Source of the DNA: JACOMS01 sp051252005
GTDB taxonomy: Bacteria; Pseudomonadota; Alphaproteobacteria; Caulobacterales; Maricaulaceae
NCBI GenBank assembly: GCA_051252005.1
Contig: JBPOEZ010000004.1
Location: forward strand, 62,001 to 126,000
Length of the DNA: 64,000 nucleotides
Direction: 5' to 3'
Shown here one piece after another: positions 1-8,111 of this stretch (the first letter of the stretch is position 1; every line of letters begins with the position of its first letter). The translations under genes and the position numbers were made by a program. Under the pieces are notes generated by a model. The model was not told the origin of the DNA. It did not search any database and saw nothing but the letters and a program-made list of their open reading frames with translations.

Positions 1-1
1 T

Positions 2-37
2 TACGAAGTTCGCTTTGGCTTTAACTATGATTTCTAG
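2..37 (+). CDS. C-terminal tail of an outer-membrane beta-barrel protein (partial)
   Basis: Only the last 11 codons and a TAG stop are inside the window. They read YEVRFGFNYDF, an alternating polar/hydrophobic strand that ends in phenylalanine. This is the usual closing strand and BAM-recognition end of outer-membrane barrels such as TonB-dependent receptors. A strong hairpin terminator follows 30 bases later. The family cannot be settled from this tail, but a receptor beside a phosphatase and nucleoside transporter would fit nutrient scavenging. Confidence 0.6.
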   Translation, partial: YEVRFGFNYDF

Positions 38-66
38 CCTTTTGGTTTAGATCTATGATAATGAGG

Positions 67-90
67 GGGAGGGCTATGCCCTCCCTTTTT
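67..90 (+). terminator. Rho-independent terminator
   Basis: Perfect 8-bp stem GGGAGGGC / GCCCTCCC with a 3-base loop (TAT), followed directly by five T residues. It lies 30 bases after the stop of the truncated barrel gene and 18 bases before the phosphatase start. It therefore ends the upstream transcript. Confidence 0.9.
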
Positions 91-107
91 GCTTTGATGA
101 GGTATAT

Positions 108-1673
108 ATGACGTTTTCTCGCCGCTCAGTCGTGGGTTCCATCGGGGCCTTGTCTTTGGCTGGATGTGCAAGCACCGGAGGCGTAATTGCGCCGTCGGCC
201 GCGCGCCTTAATAGCAATCCGAAATATGTGCAAAACCTGTTCACGCTTGGCGTCGCCAGCGGCGATCCCTTATCCGACGGCTTTGTTATATGGACACGGC
301 TTGCCCCGAACCCTCTCGAAGAAATGGGCGGAATGGAAGGGCCTATGCCTGTCCTATGGCAAGTGTCCGAAGATGAGAGCTTCGGCAACATTGTTGCGCA
401 GGGCCGTAAAATGGCAACCTCCGAATGGGCGCACAGTGTTCACGTCGAGATCAGCGGTCTTCGTCCGCATAGAGCTTATTTTTACCGCTTTATTGCTGAC
501 GGGCAGGATAGCCCCACGGGCCGTGCGAAGACTACGCCAAAACTTGGCGCGCAAACGGACAGCTTGAAGTTCGCTTTCGCGTCGTGCCAACATTACGAGC
601 AGGGATTTTTCAATGCCTATCACGATATGGTGGAACAAGACCCTGATCTAATCGTCTTCCTTGGCGATTATATTTACGAGTCGAGCTGGGGGCCGCAGGT
701 CCGCCGCCAGTCGGTCAGTGACGCCATGGACCTCAAGGACTACCGAGAGCTTCACGCGCAATATAAACTCGATCCAGCCTTGCAAGCCGCGCACGCGCAC
801 GCGCCGTGGCTTTTCATTTGGGATGACCACGAAGTCGCCAATGATTATGCGGGGATGAACGACGAAAACTATATGCCCATAGAAGACTTTGCCCGCCGCC
901 GCGCCGGAGCGTACCAAGCCTATTATGAGCATATGCCGATCCGTTTGCGCTCGCGTCCGCGCGCGGATGACATGAGGCTCTATGATTATTTCCACTATGG
1001 CAACCTGATGACACTCGCATTGACAGACGGCCGTCAATACCGCGCTGATCAAGCGTGCCAAACGCCTGATGACGGCGGCGCGCAGCTCGGGATGTGTCCT
1101 GAACTGCTCGACGAAACGCGTTCTATGTTTGGGCCGAAACAAGAGCGCTGGCTGATGGGATCACTTGCGCGTTCTGGCGCGGTTTGGGAAGTCATCGCGC
1201 AGCCGACACTGTTCTCTAAGCTATTCCAGAAAAACCGCGAAGGGCAGTACGGCTCTTGGACTGATGGTTGGGATGGTTATGTCGGAACACGCAACATGAT
1301 TTTGAACGCTGTTGCGCAGCGCCGTCCGAAGAACTTCATCTCCATTGGCGGCGATATGCATAGCTGGTGGCAGGCTGATCTAAAAGCTGATTACCATGAT
1401 CCAGAATCAACGACCATCGGTACCGAATTTGTGACAACGTCGATCACGTCTCACTCTTATGCTTATAGCCGCTTTACGGCCATGCTTCCTGATAATCCTC
1501 ACATTCACTTCTTTGATGACCGTAAACGCGGTTACGCTATGGTCGATGTCACGCGGGATCAATGGACGGTACGCTTACGGGAAATGGACGATGTCTATTC
1601 ACCTAAGGGGACAGCGGCTACGCGGCATACCTTTGTCGTCGAGAGCGGAAAACCTGGCGCAGTCCTCGCCTAA
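108..1673 (+). CDS. phoD: PhoD-type alkaline phosphatase/phosphodiesterase, Tat-exported lipoprotein
   Basis: A 521-residue protein of the PhoD metallophosphatase family, which hydrolyses phosphomono- and diesters outside the cytoplasm. The N-terminus has a twin-arginine signal (SRRSVVG) and a lipobox (LAGC, Cys20), so export by Tat and lipidation are likely. An N-terminal PhoD domain (about 45-135) precedes the catalytic domain. Metal-site motifs are visible: FLGDYIYES near residue 185, WDDHEVANDY near 240 and GGDMHSWWQ near 410. The next gene, 60 bases downstream on the same strand, is a nucleoside transporter, which suggests that liberated nucleosides are taken up. The exact substrate is not visible. 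Confidence 0.93.
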   Translation: MTFSRRSVVGSIGALSLAGCASTGGVIAPSAARLNSNPKYVQNLFTLGVASGDPLSDGFVIWTRLAPNPLEEMGGMEGPMPVLWQVSEDESFGNIVAQGRKMATSEWAHSVHVEISGLRPHRAYFYRFIADGQDSPTGRAKTTPKLGAQTDSLKFAFASCQHYEQGFFNAYHDMVEQDPDLIVFLGDYIYESSWGPQVRRQSVSDAMDLKDYRELHAQYKLDPALQAAHAHAPWLFIWDDHEVANDYAGMNDENYMPIEDFARRRAGAYQAYYEHMPIRLRSRPRADDMRLYDYFHYGNLMTLALTDGRQYRADQACQTPDDGGAQLGMCPELLDETRSMFGPKQERWLMGSLARSGAVWEVIAQPTLFSKLFQKNREGQYGSWTDGWDGYVGTRNMILNAVAQRRPKNFISIGGDMHSWWQADLKADYHDPESTTIGTEFVTTSITSHSYAYSRFTAMLPDNPHIHFFDDRKRGYAMVDVTRDQWTVRLREMDDVYSPKGTAATRHTFVVESGKPGAVLA

Positions 1674-1733
1674 GACTTGATCTTAGGTGCAATATTCCCG
1701 ATAGAGAGCCCTTAGTGGCTGCAGGAGCGATAC

Positions 1734-2993
1734 ATGGAATGGGGACTCAAATTACAGGCTATCTTAGGCCTGGTGGTCTTTGTGGCTATCGCGTGGAGCG
1801 TCAGCGAAAACCGTAAAATTTTCCGTTGGAAATTGGTGCTAACAGCGATTGGTCTGCAATTTGTCCTCGCCCTTATCATGCTCAAAGTCGGGCTGATTCA
1901 AGACTTTTTCTTTTGGCTCAACGGCGGCGTCGTCGCCCTAGAGCAGGCCACTGTCGAAGGCACGAAATTCGTGTTCGGCTATCTGGGCGGCGGTGAATTG
2001 CCGTTCGAACAAACAGGCCCTCCCGGTAGTGACTATGTGTTTGCGCTTCGGGCTTTGCCACTCATTTTGATCATTGGCGCGCTTACGAGCCTTCTAACCT
2101 ATTGGAAAATTCTGCCATTGATCATTGATGGTTTCTCGCTGTTGCTGCGTAAAACTATGGGTATTGGCGGCGCGGTTGGCCTTGCTGCTGGCGCGAACGT
2201 TTTTGTCGGCATGGTAGAATCGCCCATGTTTATTCGCGATTACCTTGACCGCTTAACACGCACAGAATTATTCGTCGTTATGACCCTCGGCATGTCCACG
2301 ATTGCTGGAACGGTTTTGATCCTATTTGTCAATATTCTCAGCAGTGTTCTCCCGAACGCACTCGGTCACCTTTTGATCGCCTCGATCATCAGTCTCCCTG
2401 CGGCTATCTCTATCGCTATGATTATGGTTCCGGAGACGGAAGACACGAAGACACAGGTCAAGATGCCGCCCAAGCATGATTATGCGGGGTCTATGGACGC
2501 GATTGTGCAGGGCACGATGTCAGCAGGTAAAGTTCTTATGAGCGTGATTATCATGCTGATTGTCTTTGTTGCATTGGTCGCGATCGTGAATTCTTTACTG
2601 GGCAATCTACCGGACATTGGCGGTGCGCCTCTAACAATTGAGCGCGGCATGGCGTGGATTATGGCGCCGGTCTGCTGGCTCATGGGTATACCGTGGGAAG
2701 ACGCGCAGCTGTCTGGTGAGCTTATGGGCGTTAAGACTGTTTTGAACGAGCTTTTGGCGTTCATTCAGCTCTCGCAGATTGACCCAAGCGCCATGAGCGA
2801 GCGGTCACGTATTATCCTCAGCTACGGCCTTTGCGGCTTCTCTAATTTCGGCGCGCTCGGTATTCTTATTGGCGGGCTTACGGCTCTTGCGCCCAACCGG
2901 CGCGAAGAGATCGCGGCTCTGGGGCTGCGGGCTATTTTGTCCGGCACGCTTGCCACATGCTCTACTGCGGCAATTGTCGGTCTCATCATATAA
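1734..2993 (+). CDS. CNT-family nucleoside transporter, divergent base-binding site
   Basis: A 419-residue polytopic inner-membrane protein of the concentrative nucleoside transporter (NupC) family, which imports nucleosides with H+ or Na+. The start has a good AGGAG site 7 bases upstream. The two family signatures are present but altered. The usual FVGQTEAP reads FVGMVESP (residues 157-164), and NEF reads NEL (338-340). In the Vibrio CNT structure the Gln and Thr of QTE contact the base, so Met160/Val161 suggest a changed ligand preference. It sits between phoD and a 2OG oxygenase on the same strand; a canonical paralogue lies at 3953-5182. The family is clear, the substrate open. Confidence 0.9.
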   Translation: MEWGLKLQAILGLVVFVAIAWSVSENRKIFRWKLVLTAIGLQFVLALIMLKVGLIQDFFFWLNGGVVALEQATVEGTKFVFGYLGGGELPFEQTGPPGSDYVFALRALPLILIIGALTSLLTYWKILPLIIDGFSLLLRKTMGIGGAVGLAAGANVFVGMVESPMFIRDYLDRLTRTELFVVMTLGMSTIAGTVLILFVNILSSVLPNALGHLLIASIISLPAAISIAMIMVPETEDTKTQVKMPPKHDYAGSMDAIVQGTMSAGKVLMSVIIMLIVFVALVAIVNSLLGNLPDIGGAPLTIERGMAWIMAPVCWLMGIPWEDAQLSGELMGVKTVLNELLAFIQLSQIDPSAMSERSRIILSYGLCGFSNFGALGILIGGLTALAPNRREEIAALGLRAILSGTLATCSTAAIVGLII

Positions 2994-3004
2994 GGCTTGA
3001 AATC

Positions 3005-3943
3005 ATGTCTCATTTTGATCCCATTTCTTTTAGCCTTTGGGCGCAGGACAAAGCGGCGTTCTCAGAAAAGCTAGGGCGCTCCTTTCGGGAAACCGGATTT
3101 GCGGTCATCGCTGACCACCCGATTTCAACAGTATTAATCGGGGACACTTTAGGCGCGGCGAAAAGCTTTTTTGAGCTACCGGTGCAAGACAAGCATAAAT
3201 ATTTTGACCCTGATGGCGGCGGACAGCGTGGCTACACGCCGTTTGCTTCGGAGAATGCAAAGGGGCAGACAGCGGCCGATCTTAAGGAGTTTTGGCACAC
3301 AGGGCGTGACGTACCGGAAAGCTCGCCTCTACGCGCGCACATGCCGGATACGCCGTCAGTTACGGATGTTGCCGAGTTTGACGGCGCAACACAGTCGATG
3401 TTTACGGCCCTCGATGAATTTGGCGCGCAGCTTTTGCGAGCGACGGCCTTGCATTTGAACCTTAGTGAAAACTGGTTCGATGATAAGGTCAATGTTGGCA
3501 ATTCGATCTTGCGGCTTTTGCATTACCCGCCGCAGCTCTCGCCGCCGCCTGCAGGATCAGTTCGGGCTGGGGCCCATGAAGACATCAATGTGATCACGCT
3601 TCTGCTTGGCGCGGAAGAGGCTGGGCTACAAGTCAAACACCGGTCTGGTAAGTGGCTCGATATCAATCCGCCCGCGGGCACGATTGTCATAAATTGCGGG
3701 GATATGCTTCAACGTTTGACGGCGGGCATATTGCCGTCAACTACGCACCGCGTTTTAAACCCGTCGCCAGAGCGTGCGAAATTTCCGCGTTATTCCTATC
3801 CGTTTTTCTTGCACTTCAACAGCGACGTCCTGATTGAAGCGTTGCCAACATGCGTGGAAGAGGGCGGAACAGCCGAGCCACCAATCACAGCGATTGATTA
3901 CTTAATGGAACGCCTACGCGAAATCGGCCTCGTTAAAGACTAA
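3005..3943 (+). CDS. 2-oxoglutarate/Fe(II) oxygenase, isopenicillin N synthase-like
   Basis: A 312-residue soluble oxygenase with a DIOX_N-like N-terminal region (about 5-125) and a 2OG-FeII_Oxy domain (about 165-285). The iron triad is visible as H191-x-D193 (GAHEDIN) and H248 (STTHRVLN). The 2-oxoglutarate/substrate motif R-x-S is RYS near 262-264. I start it at the ATG at 3005, 9 bases after the transporter stop; an in-frame ATG at 2957 would overlap the transporter by 37 bases. Family members include thymine and xanthine hydroxylases as well as antibiotic and hormone enzymes. Its place next to nucleoside transporters makes a nucleobase or modified-nucleoside substrate an attractive but unproven idea. 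Confidence 0.88.
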   Translation: MSHFDPISFSLWAQDKAAFSEKLGRSFRETGFAVIADHPISTVLIGDTLGAAKSFFELPVQDKHKYFDPDGGGQRGYTPFASENAKGQTAADLKEFWHTGRDVPESSPLRAHMPDTPSVTDVAEFDGATQSMFTALDEFGAQLLRATALHLNLSENWFDDKVNVGNSILRLLHYPPQLSPPPAGSVRAGAHEDINVITLLLGAEEAGLQVKHRSGKWLDINPPAGTIVINCGDMLQRLTAGILPSTTHRVLNPSPERAKFPRYSYPFFLHFNSDVLIEALPTCVEEGGTAEPPITAIDYLMERLREIGLVKD

Positions 3944-3952
3944 GGTTGAACG

Positions 3953-5182
3953 TCAAAGCCCGAACATCATGCCCGCGATTGCAGCGTTCATGAGGTTTGC
4001 AAGCGATGCTGCGATGACGGCTTTAACACCCATGCTAGCGATGTCCGACATGCGGTCAGGGATGAGTGTTCCGAGGCCGCCGAGAAGGATAGCGATAGAG
4101 CCAAGGTTAGCAAAGCCGCACAAAGCAAACGTTAGAATAACGACAGTGCGCTCTGACAGACCTTCCTGAATTTTCGTAAGACTGTCATAGGCGATGAATT
4201 CATTGACGACGATTTTCTCGCCGAAAATTCCGCCCGCTTGAACGGCCTCGCTCCACGGTACATTCAGGAGATACATAAGCGGGGCAAAAATGTACCCAAG
4301 GATCGACTGCATGGATAGGTTTTCAAGGCCAACGAGGCTGCCGGCCCATCCTAAGATGCCGTTGAGCATGGCGATCAAAGCTACAAAGGCGAGAACCATC
4401 GCGCCAATGTTGACGGCCAGTTTAAGTCCGTTTTGCGCGCCAACGGCTGCGGCCATAATCACATTGGTATGGTCGCGAGTGTCTGCCATAGCGTAGACTT
4501 TTTTCGCCTCTGATTTTGTATCGCCGGGAGGGTCTGGCATGATGATCTTAGCCATCAAAAGTCCGGCTGGGGCCGACATAAAGCAGGCCGCGATAAGGTA
4601 TTCTGGGTTTACGCCCATGGCTACATAGCTCAGCAAAACAGACCCTGCGATAGAGGCAAGGCCAGAGACCATGATCGTGAACAGCTCATGCCGATTAATG
4701 CTGGGAAGGTAGGGCTTCAGGGACAGCGGCGCTTCAGTCTGGCCGACAAATATGTTCGCCACAACATTGAGCGATTCGACGGGTTTGGTGTCGGTCAAGA
4801 ATCCAATGGCGCGTCCGCCAACCCGAACAATAAGTTGCATAATGCGCAGGTGATAGAGCACCTCCATCAAAGCCGCAAAAAAGATGATGACGGGTAGAAC
4901 GCGGACGAGGAAGCTAAACCCGTCTACATTTGTGGCGAGGTTCCCGAAGACCATATTGATACCAGCTTCGGCGTAGCCCAAAAGCCCTTGAACGCCGAGG
5001 GCAATAGATTGCAGAACTGATTGCCCAAAATCCACATAGAGCACAAACCACGCAATAATAAGTTGGAGCAACAAACACGGGACAACCGTTCTTAAACGGA
5101 TCGCTTTTTTGTTATTTGAGAGCAGAAAGGCAAGGCCTAATATAAAGGCCATACCGAGCAGGCCGAACGCTGGATGATGCAT
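3953..5182 (-). CDS. nupC: CNT-family nucleoside permease (canonical)
   Basis: A 409-residue concentrative nucleoside transporter with the usual signatures intact: FVGQTEAP at 145-152 (Gln148, Thr149, Glu150) and NEFIAY in the ribose-binding repeat. It is transcribed from right to left, 33 bases after the uridine kinase stop, so the two form a likely udk-nupC operon for uptake and phosphorylation of uridine/cytidine. It converges on the 2OG oxygenase with only 9 bases between the stops. Identity with the divergent paralogue at 1734-2993 is limited to the transporter core. Confidence 0.93.
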   Translation of the reverse strand: MHHPAFGLLGMAFILGLAFLLSNNKKAIRLRTVVPCLLLQLIIAWFVLYVDFGQSVLQSIALGVQGLLGYAEAGINMVFGNLATNVDGFSFLVRVLPVIIFFAALMEVLYHLRIMQLIVRVGGRAIGFLTDTKPVESLNVVANIFVGQTEAPLSLKPYLPSINRHELFTIMVSGLASIAGSVLLSYVAMGVNPEYLIAACFMSAPAGLLMAKIIMPDPPGDTKSEAKKVYAMADTRDHTNVIMAAAVGAQNGLKLAVNIGAMVLAFVALIAMLNGILGWAGSLVGLENLSMQSILGYIFAPLMYLLNVPWSEAVQAGGIFGEKIVVNEFIAYDSLTKIQEGLSERTVVILTFALCGFANLGSIAILLGGLGTLIPDRMSDIASMGVKAVIAASLANLMNAAIAGMMFGL

Positions 5183-5215
5183 GTTTTCCCTCTTAACAAA
5201 GTCTTAAGTGTTAAA

Positions 5216-5827
5216 TCAGGTCAGCACCCATTTTGCAATCAAACTGTCACAAAGACTGTCAATATCATCAACATATTCGCTTTGCTCAATGATACGGTCG
5301 GCATGTTCTGAGGAAGGAATAACAAAACCTTGATGGCTTGGACGAACATGGGCTTCAAACTGCCATTTGATTTCGGTCTCTACGCGTCCGCGCTCCACAG
5401 TATCTCTCTTGATACGACGTTTTAGCCGCGTCGGTTCTTCGCATTTAAGGAAGTATGCGTAATCAAAAAGGGCCCGTACTTGAGGGGCTGTCAATATGAG
5501 TATGCCCTCAAGAATAATAACAGGCGCAGGATTGAGCGGTATATCATTGTCCACTCGGTGGTGAGTTTCAAAATCATAGGCAGGAGGAGTAATGGGGTGG
5601 CCGTTTTTAAGTGTGCTCAAGTCTTCCGCTAGGCGATCAAAGTCAACACTATTGGGATGATCAAAATTAGGCAGTGCGTCCGTAAAGGTTCGCGTTCTGA
5701 TATCATGGTAGTAATCGTCTTGGCGAAGCAGGAGGCATTTATCAACGCCAATGCGGCGCTGTAAATGTTCAGCTAGCGTTGTTTTTCCGGAACAGCTCCC
5801 GCCGCATATGCCTATGAGAATAGTCAT
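5216..5827 (-). CDS. udk: Uridine kinase
   Basis: A 203-residue P-loop kinase that converts uridine (and usually cytidine) to the monophosphate in pyrimidine salvage. The Walker A motif is GGSCSGKTT at the N-terminus, followed by QDDYYHD and FDHPNSVDFD, typical of uridine kinases. The lid segment RRIKRDTVERGR carries the arginines expected near the phosphates. Length is normal for the family. It lies 23 bases after the DsbA-like gene and upstream of the canonical nucleoside permease, which supports a salvage role. Confidence 0.93.
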   Translation of the reverse strand: MTILIGICGGSCSGKTTLAEHLQRRIGVDKCLLLRQDDYYHDIRTRTFTDALPNFDHPNSVDFDRLAEDLSTLKNGHPITPPAYDFETHHRVDNDIPLNPAPVIILEGILILTAPQVRALFDYAYFLKCEEPTRLKRRIKRDTVERGRVETEIKWQFEAHVRPSHQGFVIPSSEHADRIIEQSEYVDDIDSLCDSLIAKWVLT

Positions 5828-5850
5828 CGATTTTGTCTTGCTATACGGAC

Positions 5851-6567
5851 CTAACCTGCGAGAGCCTCATCTAGCAATTCTTGTAAACCGACGGTGTCGG
5901 CGCCAGAAATATGGCCACCATTGATCATAAAGAACGGAGTGCCGCCAAACATAGGAATCTGCCGCGCCGTATCGATATTGTCTTCAATGTGAATGGAGAT
6001 CGTAGGGTCAGCCATGTCTTTGTCAAAAAGATCCATGTCGAGACCAATCTCTTTCGCAATCGCATTGATAGAGTCTGTGCTAAGCGACCTTTGTGCCATG
6101 AGTTCAAAGTGCATGCTTTCATATTTACCCTGGCGTCCGGCGGCTAGGGCGGCTTTCGCCGCTGTGCGGGACGAGGCCGCTTTCAAGATCGGTAATTCTT
6201 TGAAGATAACCCGAACGTCTTTGGGGTGCTTTTCCATTGTCTGTTGGAGCCAATCGGTAGAGCGTTTGCAGAACCCGCAATTATAGTCAAAAAACTCAAC
6301 GATCGTGACTTTGGCATCATCTGGGCCAATGACGACATCGCGTTTGTCTTTGAAAATGTTGTCATGCACGGCTTCAAGCGCTTCGCTCTCTTCCTTAGCA
6401 TTTAGCGCTATAAGCGCGTCGCGGACGACTTCTGGGTTTTCCAGCAAATACTCTTTTACGATTTTTTCAATGTCGCCGCGGTTAAGATCACCGGCAGCGC
6501 CGGCCGGAGAACAGGCCGCTGCGCTCATGGCTATGGCTGTCAAAGTCATGGTTTTAATGTATTTCAC
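5851..6567 (-). CDS. DsbA-family thiol:disulfide oxidoreductase
   Basis: A 238-residue periplasmic thioredoxin-fold protein. The N-terminal hydrophobic signal ends in AAAC, a possible lipobox, so it may be membrane-anchored. A short helical pre-domain (about 28-70, containing EYLLENPEVV) is the DsbA_N-like region found in alphaproteobacterial DsbA/ScsC proteins. The active site is CGFC in the segment YNCGFCKR, and the cis-proline is in GGTPFF. It should oxidise or isomerise disulfides of secreted proteins. It is downstream of the M48 protease on the same strand (79-base gap). Confidence 0.92.
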   Translation of the reverse strand: MKYIKTMTLTAIAMSAAACSPAGAAGDLNRGDIEKIVKEYLLENPEVVRDALIALNAKEESEALEAVHDNIFKDKRDVVIGPDDAKVTIVEFFDYNCGFCKRSTDWLQQTMEKHPKDVRVIFKELPILKAASSRTAAKAALAAGRQGKYESMHFELMAQRSLSTDSINAIAKEIGLDMDLFDKDMADPTISIHIEDNIDTARQIPMFGGTPFFMINGGHISGADTVGLQELLDEALAG

Positions 6568-6646
6568 GGGAGGGTCTCCAAATTTTCAAATGTGCTTATC
6601 ACAGCATTCTTTAAGCTTGCCTAATGATTTGGGCTGTTCCTTAACC

Positions 6647-8008
6647 TTACCGGCGTTTTTTTGCCAGCTGCGAATCGGCGATCACGATAATGTCACTGGC
6701 GCGTCGCCATTGTGGTTGATTGCGCGTCAGATCTTCTTGTGCCCGCTGCGCAAAGGAGCGAGCACGGTTAAGGTCGCCCATGTTAAAGGCTTGTTCTGCA
6801 ATTGCATATTTTGCGAGCGGCTCTTGGCCAAGCCGTCCGTAAGCCTGTGATAGATGATACCACGCATAACTGCTGTCTGTTTCTTTTTGTAGGGCCGATT
6901 TGAGCAAGATAACAGCCTCATTAAGCTCCTTCGGCTCATCCGTTTCGATTAGGGCTTGCGCGAGAGCGATTTCAAATAATGGCGAGTCCGGCTTAAGCTC
7001 AATTGCGCGGCGCATAGGGGCAATTGCTTCCGTGCCTTTACCGCTTTCATACAGCACCTGTCCCATTAGCTCATGATAATAAGGGTTGTTGGCATCAATC
7101 TTGATCAGCTCGTCAATTTCTTTGGTGGCGCTGTTGAGGCTGGCACTGCGGAAATAGGCAACAGCGCGGGCATAGTGGGCCTCTGCGGAGGTGTCTTCAT
7201 GCGGGTAGCGCGTGAAGACCTGCTGCGGCGATTCTAAAAACCCGCGCAGTTTGGCTTTAGCAATTTCAAGTTTTCTTATGTCTTCAGCAGAATCAAGTGT
7301 GTTTGTGTAAGGGCTTTCATCGACAATTTCGCGTAAGGAATCGATCCGTTCACTAGAAAGTGGGTGACCACGAAAGTACGGGTAACGCCGCGCATTTGAG
7401 AGCACTTCTTGATAGCGAAATTTTTCAAAGAACTGAATGAGCCCCATGCCGGACTGGCCGGTACGCTCCATATATTGCGCTGCATATTGGTCTGCCGCTG
7501 CTTCGTTTGTACGGGAATAAGCCAGAACTTCTAAAACGCCAAATTGTTGCGATCCGCCTAGGATCAACGCGCCAGCCTCGCCTTCGCCGGCCAGAATAGC
7601 GGCAAGACCAATACCCGCGGCAATTAACATTGCGCCGTAAGCGCTTCGGTTGCCGTAATCACTACGGGCTAAATGCGCGCCGGCAATGTGGCCTGTTTCG
7701 TGGGCGATAACGCCTTTAAGCTGGTTCGGTGTTTCGGCCTGCAGGATCAATCCGGTGTGGAAAAAGATGTTTTGTCCGCGCGTCACAAAGGCATTAAGCG
7801 AGGAATCGTTGACGATGTAGATATCAACGCTGTCGGGGTTAAGGCCTGCGGCTCTTATGATCGGCGTGGAAAAGTCCTGTAATATAGACTCGATTTCGGT
7901 ATCGCGGATCAAAGATTGCGCCGAGGCTGACAGCGTCCCCGCACACAGCAAAACACTCGCCATAAGCAAGCGAAGACTTAGCAGCCGAAATTGAGGCAAA
8001 AAAGTCAT
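6647..8008 (-). CDS. M48 metalloprotease with TPR repeats (BepA/YfgC-like)
   Basis: A 453-residue exported zinc protease. A signal peptide (about 1-30, ending SASAQS) precedes the M48 domain. The zinc motif HETGH is in IAHETGHIAGAHL and the third ligand is the Glu of NEAAADQYA. Residues about 270-440 form TPR-like helical repeats, as in BepA, which helps assemble or degrade the LptD/BAM client barrels in E. coli. It lies downstream of RNase E on the same strand, separated by a 9-bp hairpin. Involvement in outer-membrane quality control is inferred from the family. Confidence 0.92.
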   Translation of the reverse strand: MTFLPQFRLLSLRLLMASVLLCAGTLSASAQSLIRDTEIESILQDFSTPIIRAAGLNPDSVDIYIVNDSSLNAFVTRGQNIFFHTGLILQAETPNQLKGVIAHETGHIAGAHLARSDYGNRSAYGAMLIAAGIGLAAILAGEGEAGALILGGSQQFGVLEVLAYSRTNEAAADQYAAQYMERTGQSGMGLIQFFEKFRYQEVLSNARRYPYFRGHPLSSERIDSLREIVDESPYTNTLDSAEDIRKLEIAKAKLRGFLESPQQVFTRYPHEDTSAEAHYARAVAYFRSASLNSATKEIDELIKIDANNPYYHELMGQVLYESGKGTEAIAPMRRAIELKPDSPLFEIALAQALIETDEPKELNEAVILLKSALQKETDSSYAWYHLSQAYGRLGQEPLAKYAIAEQAFNMGDLNRARSFAQRAQEDLTRNQPQWRRASDIIVIADSQLAKKRR

Positions 8009-8062
8009 GACGTCATTTATCCTTGATGTACTTTATTTGTTACATCGCAATTTGACGGTTTG

Positions 8063-8090
8063 TACAGCGGCGTCAAGTGAAGCCGCTGTA
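8063..8090 (-). terminator. Hairpin after rne (possible terminator or RNA-end stabiliser)
   Basis: A perfect 9-bp inverted repeat, TACAGCGGC / GCCGCTGTA, with a 10-base loop lies 21 bases past the RNase E stop and 54 bases before the M48 protease start. No T-run follows it on the minus strand, so it may be a weak or Rho-assisted terminator, or a 3'-end stabiliser. Confidence 0.45.
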
Positions 8091-8111
8091 ACATTACAGT
8101 GAAATGAAGAC

